Shown here in pieces: positions 7,622 to 18,409 of a DNA stretch of 64,000 nucleotides (positions within the stretch are counted from its first letter, which is position 1; every line of letters starts with the position of its first letter). The notes beneath the pieces are model-generated. The model was given only the letters and a program-made list of their open reading frames with translations, was not told the origin of the DNA and searched no databases. The translations under genes and the position numbers were made by a program. Location: contig NZ_BDDE01000011.1 of assembly GCF_008327685.1 (NCBI RefSeq), positions 608,774-672,773 of the forward strand, given 5' to 3'. The DNA is from Actinomadura sp. K4S16 (GTDB lineage: Bacteria; Actinomycetota; Actinomycetes; Streptosporangiales; Streptosporangiaceae).

Positions 7622-8827
7622 ATGACCCCACTGACCCCGCGGGACCGCGGACGCCGGTTCCGGATCTTCACCGCGGCGGGCGCCGGCCTGCTGCTCGTCC
7701 CGCTCGCCGCCGCCTGCGGATCGGGCGGCTCCGGCGGCTCGGGCGCCATCAAGATCGGTGTCCCGGCGCCGCTCAGCGGCGACTCGGCCTCGGCCGGGCA
7801 GGACATCCTCGCCGCGGCCAAGGTCGCCGCCGACGAGATCAACAAGGCCGGCGGGGTGGACGGCCGGAAGATCCAGATCGTGGAGGCCGACGACCAGTGC
7901 AGCGCCCAGCAGGGCGCCCAGGCCGCGCAGAAGCTGCTCAACAGCGGGGTCGTGGCGGTCGCCGGCGGCTACTGCTCGGGCGCGGCGGTGCCCGCGATCC
8001 CGATCTACGGCAGGCGCGGCGTCCCGTTCGTGATGGACGCCTCCACCAACCCGTCCCTGACCGACAGCGGCAAGGGCAAGGTGTTCCGCACCTGCGGGCG
8101 CGACGACAACCAGGGCCTGGTCGCGGCCAAGTTCATGACGGGGCCGCTGGGCGCCAGGCGCATCGCGCTGCTGCACGACAACACCACCTACGCCAAGGGC
8201 CTCGCGGACGCGGCGGCGAACTCGACGAAGCAGGCGGGCGGCCAGGTCGTCTACGAGAACGCGCTGCAGCCCGGCCAGTCCGACTACGGCCCGGTGCTCA
8301 CCAAGATCGCCTCGACCCGGCCGGACGTGCTGTACTTCACCGGCTACTTCGCCGAGGCGGGCCTGCTGATGAAGCAGCGCAAGCAGCTCGGGCTGAAGTT
8401 CACGCTCATGGGCGGGGACGCGACGACCGACTCCACCGTGCTGAAGACCGCGGGCTCGGCGGCCGGCGGCTACATCGCCACGACCGCGCCGCTCGCCAAG
8501 GACCTGCCCGCCGCCGCGAAGTTCGTCTCGGCGTACAAGGCCGCGAACAACGCCGACCCCGGTCCGTTCTCGGTGTACGAGTACGACGCCGTCAAGATCG
8601 TCGCCAAGGCGATCGACGACGCCGGATCCACCCGGGGCGCCGCGATCACCGAGGCACTCCACAAGATCAAGGACTTCCCGGGCATCACCGGGCCCATCAC
8701 CTTCGACGCCAAGGGCGACCGGACCGACCCGCTCTACATCACCGTCCAGGTCCAGAACGGCGCGTTCACCGCCTACAAGAAGCTCGACGAGAACGGCGCC
8801 ACCTGGGTGGACGCCAAGACCTCCTGA
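7622..8827 (+). CDS. Branched-chain-amino-acid-type ABC transporter substrate-binding lipoprotein
   Basis: A 401-residue LivK-type periplasmic-binding-fold lipoprotein (Peripla_BP_6). The signal peptide has an arginine-rich n-region, a hydrophobic core and a lipobox ending in Cys32 (LAAAC), then a Gly/Ser linker. The mature protein begins IKIGVPAPLSGDSASAGQD, the classic start of this fold. The ATG at 7622 follows a GGAGAG ribosome site. It leads a four-gene operon with permease and ATPase genes. Its neighbour is the hydroxyproline/OCD region, so a proline- or hydroxyproline-like ligand is possible. Family membership is certain, ligand is not. Confidence 0.9.
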   Translation: MTPLTPRDRGRRFRIFTAAGAGLLLVPLAAACGSGGSGGSGAIKIGVPAPLSGDSASAGQDILAAAKVAADEINKAGGVDGRKIQIVEADDQCSAQQGAQAAQKLLNSGVVAVAGGYCSGAAVPAIPIYGRRGVPFVMDASTNPSLTDSGKGKVFRTCGRDDNQGLVAAKFMTGPLGARRIALLHDNTTYAKGLADAAANSTKQAGGQVVYENALQPGQSDYGPVLTKIASTRPDVLYFTGYFAEAGLLMKQRKQLGLKFTLMGGDATTDSTVLKTAGSAAGGYIATTAPLAKDLPAAAKFVSAYKAANNADPGPFSVYEYDAVKIVAKAIDDAGSTRGAAITEALHKIKDFPGITGPITFDAKGDRTDPLYITVQVQNGAFTAYKKLDENGATWVDAKTS

Positions 8828-8838
8828 TCAGGGGCCCG

Positions 8839-9738
8839 ATGAGCGAATTCGTCCAGTACCTCGTGAACGGCCTGACGATCGGGGCCTTCCTCGCGCTGAT
8901 CGCGCTGGGCTACTCGATGATCTACGGGGTGGTCCGGCTGATCAACTTCGCGCACGGCGACGTGTTCATGATCGGCGCGTTCGCCGGGTTCGGGACGCTG
9001 ACCGCGCTCGGCGCGACCGGCGGGATGGCGCTGCCCGCCGTCCTCGCCGCCGTCGTGGTCGGCGCCCTCGCCACCGGCGTCGTCGGCACCGGGATCGCCA
9101 GGGCCGCCTACGTCCCGCTGCTGGCCTCGCCGCGCCTCGCCCTGCTGATCGCCGCGATCGGGGTGTCGCTGGCGCTGGAGGAGGGCGTCAAGGTCCTCAC
9201 CAGCGCCCGGTTCAAGTCGTATCCCACCACGCTGGACGGCGGCCGGATCTTCAGCGGCGCCGTCCACGTGACCTGGGGGCAGCTCGCGCTGGTGGTGCTG
9301 TCGGTGGCGCTGATGGCGGCGCTGTGGCTGTTCGTGACCCGCACCGTGACGGGCACCGCGATGCGCGCGCTGGCGATGGACCGTGACGCGGCCCGGCTGC
9401 AGGGCATCAACGTGGAGCGGCTGATCCTGACGACGTTCTTCATCGGGTCGCTGCTCGCGGGCGCGGCCGGCGTCATGTACGGGGTGTACTACGTGCAGAT
9501 CAGCTTCGGCATGGGCTTCCTCATCGGCCTGCGCGCGTTCACCGCGGCGGTGCTCGGCGGCATCGGGAACCTGCCGGGGACGATGGTCGCGGGCGTGTGC
9601 ATCGGCCTCGTCCAGTCGTTCTCCGCCGGGTACGTCTCGTCCCGCTGGACGGACGTCATCATCTTCGGGCTGCTGATCGCGGTGCTGGCGCTGAGACCGA
9701 CCGGCCTGTTCGGCGAGCGCGTCGTGGAGCGGGCATGA
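8839..9738 (+). CDS. LivH-type ABC transporter permease
   Basis: A 299-residue polytopic permease of the branched-chain amino-acid type. It starts MSEFVQYLVNGLTIGAFLAL and carries the family signatures GYSMIYGVVRLINFAHGD near residue 26 and GIGNLPGTMVAG toward the C-terminus (the EAA-like loop region). About eight hydrophobic segments are visible. The gene follows the binding-protein stop by 11 bp, and its stop overlaps the ATG of the fused permease-ATPase gene (ATGA). Confidence 0.9.
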   Translation: MSEFVQYLVNGLTIGAFLALIALGYSMIYGVVRLINFAHGDVFMIGAFAGFGTLTALGATGGMALPAVLAAVVVGALATGVVGTGIARAAYVPLLASPRLALLIAAIGVSLALEEGVKVLTSARFKSYPTTLDGGRIFSGAVHVTWGQLALVVLSVALMAALWLFVTRTVTGTAMRALAMDRDAARLQGINVERLILTTFFIGSLLAGAAGVMYGVYYVQISFGMGFLIGLRAFTAAVLGGIGNLPGTMVAGVCIGLVQSFSAGYVSSRWTDVIIFGLLIAVLALRPTGLFGERVVERA

Positions 9739-11498
9739 GGGCCCGGGCGCCGCGCCTCGCGGGCGGGGAGGCCGCGGCCCGGTACGGCGGCTGGCCGCTG
9801 CTGGTCGCGCTGGCGCTGGTCGCCGGGCAGACCCTCGACGACTACGCGCTGACCGTCGCCGGGACGATCCTGGTCTACGCGATCCTCGGGCTCGGGATCA
9901 ACATCGTCGTCGGGTACGCGGGGCTGCTCGACCTCGGGTTCGCCGCGTTCTTCGCGATCGGCGCCTACGCCTCCGGGCTGCTGATGCTCAAGCTGGAGTG
10001 GGGCTTCTGGCCGACGCTGCCGGTCGCGGTCGCCGCCGCCGCGGTCGCGGGGGCGGTCATCGGGTACCCGACGCTGCGGCTGCGCAGCGACTACCTCGCG
10101 ATCGTCACGCTCGGCTTCGGGGAGATCATCCGGATCACCGTGATCAACCTGCAGGTGACCGGGGGCCCGAACGGGCTGACCGGGATCCCGCCGGTGACCG
10201 TCGGCGGGCGGGAGATCGTCACGCCGAAGGACTTCTTCTACCTGGCGCTCGCGTTCTTCACCGTCGTGCTGGCCGCGACCGCGCTGCTGGCCCGGTCGCG
10301 GCTCGCCTACGCCTGGCGCGCCATCCGGGCCGACGACACCGCCGCCGAGGCGGTCGGCGTGCCCGCGCGGCGGGTGAAGCTGCTGGCGTACGTCCTCGGC
10401 GCGATGACCGGGGCGGTCGCGGGGCCGCTGAACGCCGCGCAGCTCGGCACCGTGGACCCGTCCAGCTTCACGTTCCTGACCTCGCTGATGATCCTGCTCG
10501 TGGTGATCATCGGCGGGATGGGCAGCCGGCCCGGGGTGATGGTCGGCGCCGTCGTGATCGTCGCGCTGCCGGAGGTGCTGCGCACCGTCCAGGAGTACCG
10601 GGGGCTGTTCTTCGCGCTGCTGCTCATCCTGATCGTGCTCCTGCGGCCGCAGGGGGTGTGGCCGTACCGGCCGCGCCGCCTGCGCCTGCCCGAGCGGGCC
10701 GGGCCCCCGCCGGAGCCGCCGACCGCGCGGGGGACGCTGCTGGAGGTCGACGGCCTGTCCCGCCGCTTCGGCGGCGTCACGGCCGTGGACGGGCTCGCCC
10801 TGCGCGCGGACGCCGGGCAGGTCGTCAGCGTGATCGGCCCGAACGGCGCGGGCAAGACCACCGCGTTCAACTGCGTGACCGGGATGATCGCGCCGTCGGC
10901 CGGGACGGTCGTGCTCGCCGGGCGGGACGTCCGCGGCCTCGCCCCGCACCGGGTCGCCGCCGCCGGGCTCGCGCGCACCTTCCAGAGCATCCGGCTGTTC
11001 GAGGAGATGACCGTCGCCGAGAACGTGCTGATCGGCCGGTTCGCCCGCGACCGCGCCCTGCTGCGGCCGCTGTCGCGGGCCGACCTCGACGCGGTGCGCC
11101 GCTGCCTGGACTTCGTCGGGCTGCTGGACGCGGCCGACCGCCCCGCGGGCGGGCTCGCCTACGGCGACCGGCGCCGGCTGGAGATCGCACGGGCGCTCGC
11201 GGGCGATCCGAGCGTCCTGCTGCTGGACGAGCCCGCGGCGGGCGCGAACCCGACCGAGAAGCGGGCGCTGATGGAGCTGATCGGCCGCATCAGCGCGCTC
11301 GGCGCCGCCGTGGTGCTGATCGAGCACGACGTCGCGCTGGTCATGTCGATCTCCGACCGGGTGACGGTGCTGGAGCACGGGAGGACGATCGCGGTGGGAC
11401 CGCCGGCCGAGATCCAGGAGGACCAGCGGGTCATCGCCGCCTACCTCGGCGTGCCGGACGACCCGGAGACCGACCTCGTCACGGAGGTGCTGCGGTGA
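9735..11498 (+). CDS. LivM-LivG fusion: ABC permease joined to ATPase
   Basis: A 587-residue fusion. Residues 1-315 are a LivM permease (VGYAGLLDLGFAAFFAIGAYA and LRLRSDYLAIVTLGFGEI are diagnostic). A proline-rich linker around residues 320-335 leads into a full LivG ATPase with Walker A GPNGAGKTT near residue 367, signature region AYGDRRRLEIARALA, Walker B VLLLDEPAAG and a switch histidine in VVLIEHDV. The signature loop reads LAYGDRRR, which is usual for LivG. The normal arrangement is two separate genes; here they form one continuous frame. Starts in an ATGA overlap with livH and ends in a GTGA overlap with livF. Confidence 0.9.
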   Translation: MRARAPRLAGGEAAARYGGWPLLVALALVAGQTLDDYALTVAGTILVYAILGLGINIVVGYAGLLDLGFAAFFAIGAYASGLLMLKLEWGFWPTLPVAVAAAAVAGAVIGYPTLRLRSDYLAIVTLGFGEIIRITVINLQVTGGPNGLTGIPPVTVGGREIVTPKDFFYLALAFFTVVLAATALLARSRLAYAWRAIRADDTAAEAVGVPARRVKLLAYVLGAMTGAVAGPLNAAQLGTVDPSSFTFLTSLMILLVVIIGGMGSRPGVMVGAVVIVALPEVLRTVQEYRGLFFALLLILIVLLRPQGVWPYRPRRLRLPERAGPPPEPPTARGTLLEVDGLSRRFGGVTAVDGLALRADAGQVVSVIGPNGAGKTTAFNCVTGMIAPSAGTVVLAGRDVRGLAPHRVAAAGLARTFQSIRLFEEMTVAENVLIGRFARDRALLRPLSRADLDAVRRCLDFVGLLDAADRPAGGLAYGDRRRLEIARALAGDPSVLLLDEPAAGANPTEKRALMELIGRISALGAAVVLIEHDVALVMSISDRVTVLEHGRTIAVGPPAEIQEDQRVIAAYLGVPDDPETDLVTEVLR

Positions 11499-12212
11499 CG
11501 CTCCTGCGGGTGAGCGACCTGCGCAGCCGGTACGGTCAGGTCGAGGCGCTGTCGGGGGTCTCGTTCGAGGTCGGCGAGGGCGAGATCGTGGCGCTGCTCG
11601 GCAGCAACGGCGCGGGCAAGACCACCGCGCTCCGGACGGTCACCGGCCTGCACCGCGCCCGGTCGGGCCGGGTCGAGTTCGACGGCCGCGACATCACCCG
11701 GCTCGCCGCGCACAGGGTCGTCGCGGCCGGGCTGGGGCACGTCCCGGAGGGGCGGCGCGTGTTCCCGGCCCTGACCGTCGCCGAGAACCTGCTGCTCGGC
11801 GGCTACCTGCGGCGCCGGGACCGGGCCGCCGTCGCGGCCCGCCGCGAGGAGGTCTACGCGATGTTCCCGCGGCTCGGCGAGCGGCGCGGGCAGCCCGCCG
11901 GGCTGCTGTCGGGCGGCGAGCAGCAGATGCTCGCCATCGGGCGGGCGCTGATGCTGCGGCCCCGCCTGCTCGCCCTGGACGAGCCGACGATGGGGCTGGC
12001 GCCGCAGACGGCGCAGCAGGTCCTGCGGGTCGTCCGGGAGATCCGCGACCAGGGCGCCACGGTCCTGATCGTCGAGCAGAACGCCCACCAGACGCTCCGC
12101 CTCGCCGACCGCGCCTACGTCCTGGAGACGGGCCGGATCGTGCTGGAGGGACCGGCGTCCGCGCTCGCCCGGGACGACCGTGTGAAGGCCGCCTACCTGG
12201 GCGGCGACCCGG

Positions 12213-12229
<17 letters not shown>
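11495..12229 (+). CDS. LivF-type ABC transporter ATPase
   Basis: A 244-residue ATP-binding subunit. Walker A is LGSNGAGKTTALRT, the LivF-typical EGRRVFPALTVAENLLLG follows, the signature is LSGGEQQMLAIGRALM, and Walker B is LLALDEPTMGLAP. It pairs with the LivG domain of the upstream fusion to power import. The GTG start at 11495 overlaps the preceding stop. Its 3' end overlaps the convergent 2-oxoacid dehydrogenase gene by 17 bp, with no room for a conventional terminator. Confidence 0.9.
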
Positions 12230-14339
<2,110 letters not shown>

Positions 14340-14424
14340 GCGTGCTCCTGTGGGCTGATCGGGACGCGTGTCGAGCATCGGACGCCGCCACGGCCCGGCC
14401 AAGCCGCGCAAGGCCGCGAACCGG

Positions 14425-14439
14425 TTGGGAATTGCCCAA
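14425..14439. promoter_or_regulatory. Candidate LysR-type operator (TTGGG-N5-CCCAA, T-N11-A)
   Basis: A perfect inverted repeat TTGGG AATTG CCCAA in the 212-bp divergent region between the E1 gene and the ALDH operon. It contains the T-N11-A core that LysR regulators bind. The only LysR gene nearby is the one closing this locus at 18387-19313, making it the natural partner. Confidence 0.6.
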
Positions 14440-14551
14440 GGATCGCTTACCGACGCTTTCCGGAGAGCCTCAGCCCGGCTTGGCCTCGCGGTAAGGAAGC
14501 CGTGCTCTGCCCGATCTTGGCTCGGGCACGCGGCCCGTTCAGGCTGGGACC

Positions 14552-16090
14552 GTGCTCTCCTCCGTCATCGGCGGCGCCCGAATCCCGGCGGGGCCGCGCT
14601 CGTACCGCTCCACCGACCCGTCCCGCACGTCCGAGACGGTCGCCGAGGTGTCCCTCGCGGACGCCGGCGGCCTCGTCGGCGCCTGCCGGGCCGCCCGCGC
14701 GGCGCAGGACGCCTGGCGCGACGTGCCGGCGCCCGTCCGCGGGCAGGTGGTCGCCGCGATCGGCCGGCTCGTCGAGGCCAACAAGGCGGCGCTCGCCCGG
14801 ACCGTCACCCGGGAGGTCGGCAAGCCGTACGCCGAGGCCCTCGGCGAGGTCCAGGAGATCGCCGACACCTGCGCGTTCTTCCTCGGCGAGGGGCGGCGGC
14901 TGTACGGGCAGACCGTCCCGTCCGAGATGCCCGACAAGCAGCTGTTCACCTTCCGGGACCCGGTCGGCGTCGTCGCCGTCGTCACGGCGGGGAACTTCCC
15001 GGTCGCGGTGCCGTCCTGGTACATCGTCCCCGCGCTGCTGTGCGGGAACGCGGTCGTGTGGAAGCCCGCCGAGTACGCGGCGGCCTGCGCCGACGCGTTC
15101 TACGAGCTGTTCGCGCACGCGGGGCTGCCGGACGGCGTCCTCAACGTCGTGTACGCGGACGGCCCGGAGACGTTCCGCGGCCTCGAGCGGGCCCTCGGCG
15201 AGGGCCTCGTCGACAAGGTCGGCTTCACCGGCTCCACCGAGGTCGGGTCGCGGATCGGGGAGCTGTGCGGCCGCCACCTCCAGACGCCCTGCCTGGAGCT
15301 CGGCGGCAAGAACCCGATGGTCGTCGCCGAGGACGCCGACCTGCCGCTCGCCGTCGAAGGCGCCCTGTTCTCGGGGTTCGGGACGGCCGGGCAGCGCTGC
15401 ACCTCCCTCGGGACCGCGATCGTGCACGAGTCGGTGCACGGCGAGTTCCTCCGGCTGCTGGACGAGGCGACGCGGGCCGCGCCCGTGGGCGACCCGGCGG
15501 GCGACGTCCTGTTCGGGCCGCTGATCAGCGAGCGGTTCGCGGACGGCTTCGAGAAGGTCCTCGGCTGGATCGGCCCCGGCCACACCGTGCACGGGTCGTC
15601 CGCCACCGGGCGGATCACGGCGGCGGCGCCGCGGGCGGGCTTCGCCGGCGACCCCGAGGCGGGGCTGTTCTACCACCCGGTGATCGTCGACGGGGTGCGG
15701 CCCGGCGAGGAGCTGTTCATGAACGAGGCCTTCGGGCCGGTCATCGGCGTCACCGCGTACCGGACGCTGGACGAGGCGATCGCCCTCGCCAACGCCCCCG
15801 GCTACGGCCTGTCCGCCTCCATCTACACCGCCGACCCGGCGAAGGTCTTCGCGTACCGGCGGCGGATCTCGGCCGGGATGGTGAGCGTGAACAACTCCAC
15901 GTCCGGCGCGGAGGCGCACCTGCCGTTCGGCGGGAACGGGCGCTCCGGCAACGGCAGCCGCCAGTCGGGCATGTGGGTGCTGGACCAGTTCACCCGCTGG
16001 CAGTCGATGAACTGGGACACCTCCGGACGGCTCCAGAAGGCGCAGATGGACGTCCTGGAGATCACCCCCGACCTCGGCTTCCGGCTGTAG
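14552..16090 (+). CDS. ALDH7-like aldehyde dehydrogenase (semialdehyde dehydrogenase)
   Basis: A 512-residue aldehyde dehydrogenase. Landmarks: FRDPVGVVAVVTAGNFPVAV (about residue 134), GFTGSTEVGSRIG for NAD contact, the glutamate motif LELGGKNP and the nucleophile in GQRCTS, plus the late EAFGPVIGV strand. The general wording is closest to the alpha-aminoadipic semialdehyde / piperideine-6-carboxylate group, but I cannot separate that from other semialdehyde dehydrogenases. Start is GTG at 14552; GTG is common here. Nine bases downstream of its stop begins a DadA-like flavoprotein gene, then an amino-acid dehydrogenase, so it probably acts on an aldehyde made during amino-acid oxidation. Confidence 0.8.
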   Translation: MLSSVIGGARIPAGPRSYRSTDPSRTSETVAEVSLADAGGLVGACRAARAAQDAWRDVPAPVRGQVVAAIGRLVEANKAALARTVTREVGKPYAEALGEVQEIADTCAFFLGEGRRLYGQTVPSEMPDKQLFTFRDPVGVVAVVTAGNFPVAVPSWYIVPALLCGNAVVWKPAEYAAACADAFYELFAHAGLPDGVLNVVYADGPETFRGLERALGEGLVDKVGFTGSTEVGSRIGELCGRHLQTPCLELGGKNPMVVAEDADLPLAVEGALFSGFGTAGQRCTSLGTAIVHESVHGEFLRLLDEATRAAPVGDPAGDVLFGPLISERFADGFEKVLGWIGPGHTVHGSSATGRITAAAPRAGFAGDPEAGLFYHPVIVDGVRPGEELFMNEAFGPVIGVTAYRTLDEAIALANAPGYGLSASIYTADPAKVFAYRRRISAGMVSVNNSTSGAEAHLPFGGNGRSGNGSRQSGMWVLDQFTRWQSMNWDTSGRLQKAQMDVLEITPDLGFRL

Positions 16091-16098
16091 GGGCGGGC

Positions 16099-17274
16099 GT
16101 GGGGACCGGACCGGGGACGGAGACCGCGGCGGATGCCGAGGCCGACGTCGTCGTCATCGGCGGCGGCGTGATGGGGACGAGCGTCGCGTTCCACCTCGCC
16201 GAGGCGGGCGTCCGGCGGGTGGTGCTGGTCGAGCGGGACGAGCTCGGCTCGGGCTCGACGAGCAGGGCGGCGGGCGGCGTGCGCGCCCAGTTCTCCGACG
16301 AGGTCAACATCCGGCTCGGCGCCCGCAGCCTGGAGGCGTTCACCCGCTTCCCCGAGCGCCCTGGCCAGGAGATCGACCTGCACCGGGTCGGGTACCTGTT
16401 CCTGCTGTCGCGGCCCGAGGACGTCGCGGCGTTCGAGGCGGGCGTCGCCCTGCAGAACGAGCTGGGCGTGCCGAGCCGGATGGTCTCGGTGGCGGAGGCG
16501 TGCCGGCTGTCGCCGCTGGTCTCCCCCGACGGGCTGCTGGCCGCCGCGTTCTCCCCCGACGACGGGCACTGCACGCCCGAGTCGGTCGTGCTCGGGTACG
16601 CGACGGGCGCGCGCCGGCACGGCGCGGAGATCCGCACCCGCTGCGAGGTCGTCGGCATCGAGGCCCGCGGCGGCGAGATCACGGCCGTCCGGACCTCGCG
16701 CGGGCGCATCCGGACCTCCGCCGTCGTCTGCGCGGCCGGAGCCTGGTCGGCGGCGGTCGGGCGGATGGCGGGCGTCGACCTGCCGGTGGAGCCGCTGCGC
16801 CGCCAGATCGTCTTCACCGAGCCGATCCCGGACCTGCCCCGCCCGGTGCCGATGACGATCGACTTCGCGACGTCGTTCTACTTCCACGCCGAGGGCGAGG
16901 GCCTGATGCTCGGCATGTCCGACCCGGACGAGCGGCCCGGCTTCCGGCTGGACCGCTCCGACGCGTGGCTCCCCCGGCTCACCGAGGCGATCGGGACCCG
17001 CGCCCCCCGCCTCCTGGACGTGGGGCTGACGGGCGGCTGGGCGGGCCTGTACGAGGTGACGCCCGACCACAACGCGCTCATCGGCGAGGACCCGTCGGTG
17101 TCCCGGTTCCTGTACGCGACGGGCTTCTCCGGCCACGGCTTCCTGCAAGGCCCGGCGGTCGGCGAGGTCGTCCGCGACCTGTACCTCGGCCGCGAGCCGT
17201 TCACCGACGTCGCCCCCCTGCACGCGGCCCGGTTCGCCGGCGACGCCCTCCGCCCGGAGATCAACCGTGTCTGA
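16099..17274 (+). CDS. FAD-dependent amino-acid oxidoreductase (DadA / sarcosine oxidase beta type)
   Basis: A 391-residue flavoprotein with the dinucleotide motif VVVIGGGVMGTSVAFHLAEAG near residue 15, the family-typical GSGSTSRAAGGVRAQFS segment, and a C-terminal YEVTPDHNALIGE and ATGFSGHGFLQGP. These mark the DAO superfamily branch that includes sarcosine oxidase beta, proline dehydrogenase-like PRODH-beta and D-amino-acid dehydrogenases. The GTG start at 16099 lies eight bases after the ALDH stop. Its 3' end overlaps the next gene by 8 bp. It likely oxidises an N-methyl or D-amino acid whose product feeds the flanking aldehyde and amino-acid dehydrogenases. Confidence 0.82.
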   Translation: MGTGPGTETAADAEADVVVIGGGVMGTSVAFHLAEAGVRRVVLVERDELGSGSTSRAAGGVRAQFSDEVNIRLGARSLEAFTRFPERPGQEIDLHRVGYLFLLSRPEDVAAFEAGVALQNELGVPSRMVSVAEACRLSPLVSPDGLLAAAFSPDDGHCTPESVVLGYATGARRHGAEIRTRCEVVGIEARGGEITAVRTSRGRIRTSAVVCAAGAWSAAVGRMAGVDLPVEPLRRQIVFTEPIPDLPRPVPMTIDFATSFYFHAEGEGLMLGMSDPDERPGFRLDRSDAWLPRLTEAIGTRAPRLLDVGLTGGWAGLYEVTPDHNALIGEDPSVSRFLYATGFSGHGFLQGPAVGEVVRDLYLGREPFTDVAPLHAARFAGDALRPEINRV

Positions 17275-18409
17275 CGTGCTCGAACTCATGGACGAGTGGG
17301 GCCCCGAGAGGGTCGTGTGCGTGTCCGACACCCGGACCGGGATGCGGGGCGTCCTCGTCATCGACAACACCGCCCGCGGCATGGGCAAGGGCGGCATGCG
17401 GATGAGCCCGTCGGTGACGGTCGCGGAGGTGGCGCGGCTCGCCCGGGTCATGACCTACAAGTGGGCGGGCGTCGACCTGTTCTTCGGCGGCGCGAAGGCC
17501 GGCATCGCGGCCGACCCCGGGTCGCCGGACCGGGAGGCGGTCCTGCGCGCGTTCGTGCGGGCCCTGTCGCAGGAGATCCCCCGGCGGTACGTGGCGGGCC
17601 TCGACATGGGGCTGTCGGAGCGGGACGCGGCGATCGTCCAGGACGAGCTGGACGACCGGGGCGCGGCCGTCGGCACCCCGCACGTCCTCGGCGGCATGCC
17701 CTACGACGAGCTGGGCGTGACCGGCTTCGGGGTCGCGGAGGCCGCCGACGCCGCCGCCCAGCACGCGGGGACGTCCCTGCGCGGCGCACGGGTCGCGATC
17801 CAGGGGTTCGGCGCGGTCGGGCATGCGGCGGCCAGGCGCCTGCACGAGTTGGGCGCGACCGTCGTGGCGGTCTCGACCGTGCACGGCGCCCTGCACGACC
17901 CGGACGGCCTGGACGTCGGGCGGCTGCTCGCCCTGCGCGCCGAGGCGGGCGACGCGGCGGTGCGGGAGTACGGCGGGCGTCTCCTCCGGGCCGGCACGGA
18001 GCTGTCCGTCCCGGCCGACATCCTCGTCCCCGCCGCGCTGCAGGACGTCATCGACGAGGACGCGGCCGCGGACGTCCAGGCGGCGATCGTGGTGGAGGGC
18101 GCGAACCTGCCCACCGGGCGGGCGGCGCAGCGCGTCCTCGCCGAGCGCGGCGTGACGGTCGTGCCGGACTTCGTCGCCAACGCGGGCGGCGTGGTCGCGG
18201 CGGGGTTCGCGATGGACGCCCGCCACTCGGCGTTCCGCCCCGACCCGGAAGCGGTGTTCGCGGCGGTCTCGGCGAAGATGCGCGACAACACCGGCCGGGT
18301 CCTCGACGCCGCCCGCGCGCAGGGCACGACGACGCACGAGGCCGCCGTGGCGCTCGCGCAGGAGCGCGTCCGCGCCGCGATGGAGCTCAAGGGCCGGTGG
18401 CGCCGCTGA
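17267..18409 (+). CDS. Glu/Leu/Phe/Val dehydrogenase
   Basis: A 380-residue amino-acid dehydrogenase. The N-terminal catalytic domain has GMGKGGMRMSP, MTYKWAGVDLFFGGAKAGI with the catalytic lysine, and VAGLDMG with the conserved aspartate. The C-terminal Rossmann domain has IQGFGAVGHAAARRL and the family ending DFVANAGGVV. It interconverts an amino acid and its 2-oxo acid with NAD(P) and ammonia. The length is nearer leucine/valine dehydrogenases than standard glutamate dehydrogenase. A branched 2-oxo acid product would suit the fused E1 enzyme encoded divergently. Third gene of the operon, GTG start overlapping the previous gene. Substrate unresolved. Confidence 0.82.
   Translation: MSDVLELMDEWGPERVVCVSDTRTGMRGVLVIDNTARGMGKGGMRMSPSVTVAEVARLARVMTYKWAGVDLFFGGAKAGIAADPGSPDREAVLRAFVRALSQEIPRRYVAGLDMGLSERDAAIVQDELDDRGAAVGTPHVLGGMPYDELGVTGFGVAEAADAAAQHAGTSLRGARVAIQGFGAVGHAAARRLHELGATVVAVSTVHGALHDPDGLDVGRLLALRAEAGDAAVREYGGRLLRAGTELSVPADILVPAALQDVIDEDAAADVQAAIVVEGANLPTGRAAQRVLAERGVTVVPDFVANAGGVVAAGFAMDARHSAFRPDPEAVFAAVSAKMRDNTGRVLDAARAQGTTTHEAAVALAQERVRAAMELKGRWRR

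Noticed and set aside
9489..11378. Long open frame (629 codons) on the minus strand opposite the permease-ATPase fusion
   Set aside because: It is a mirror of a convincing ABC transporter gene. Its product is Arg/Asp/Pro/His-rich with no fold or motif, a normal consequence of extreme GC at third positions.
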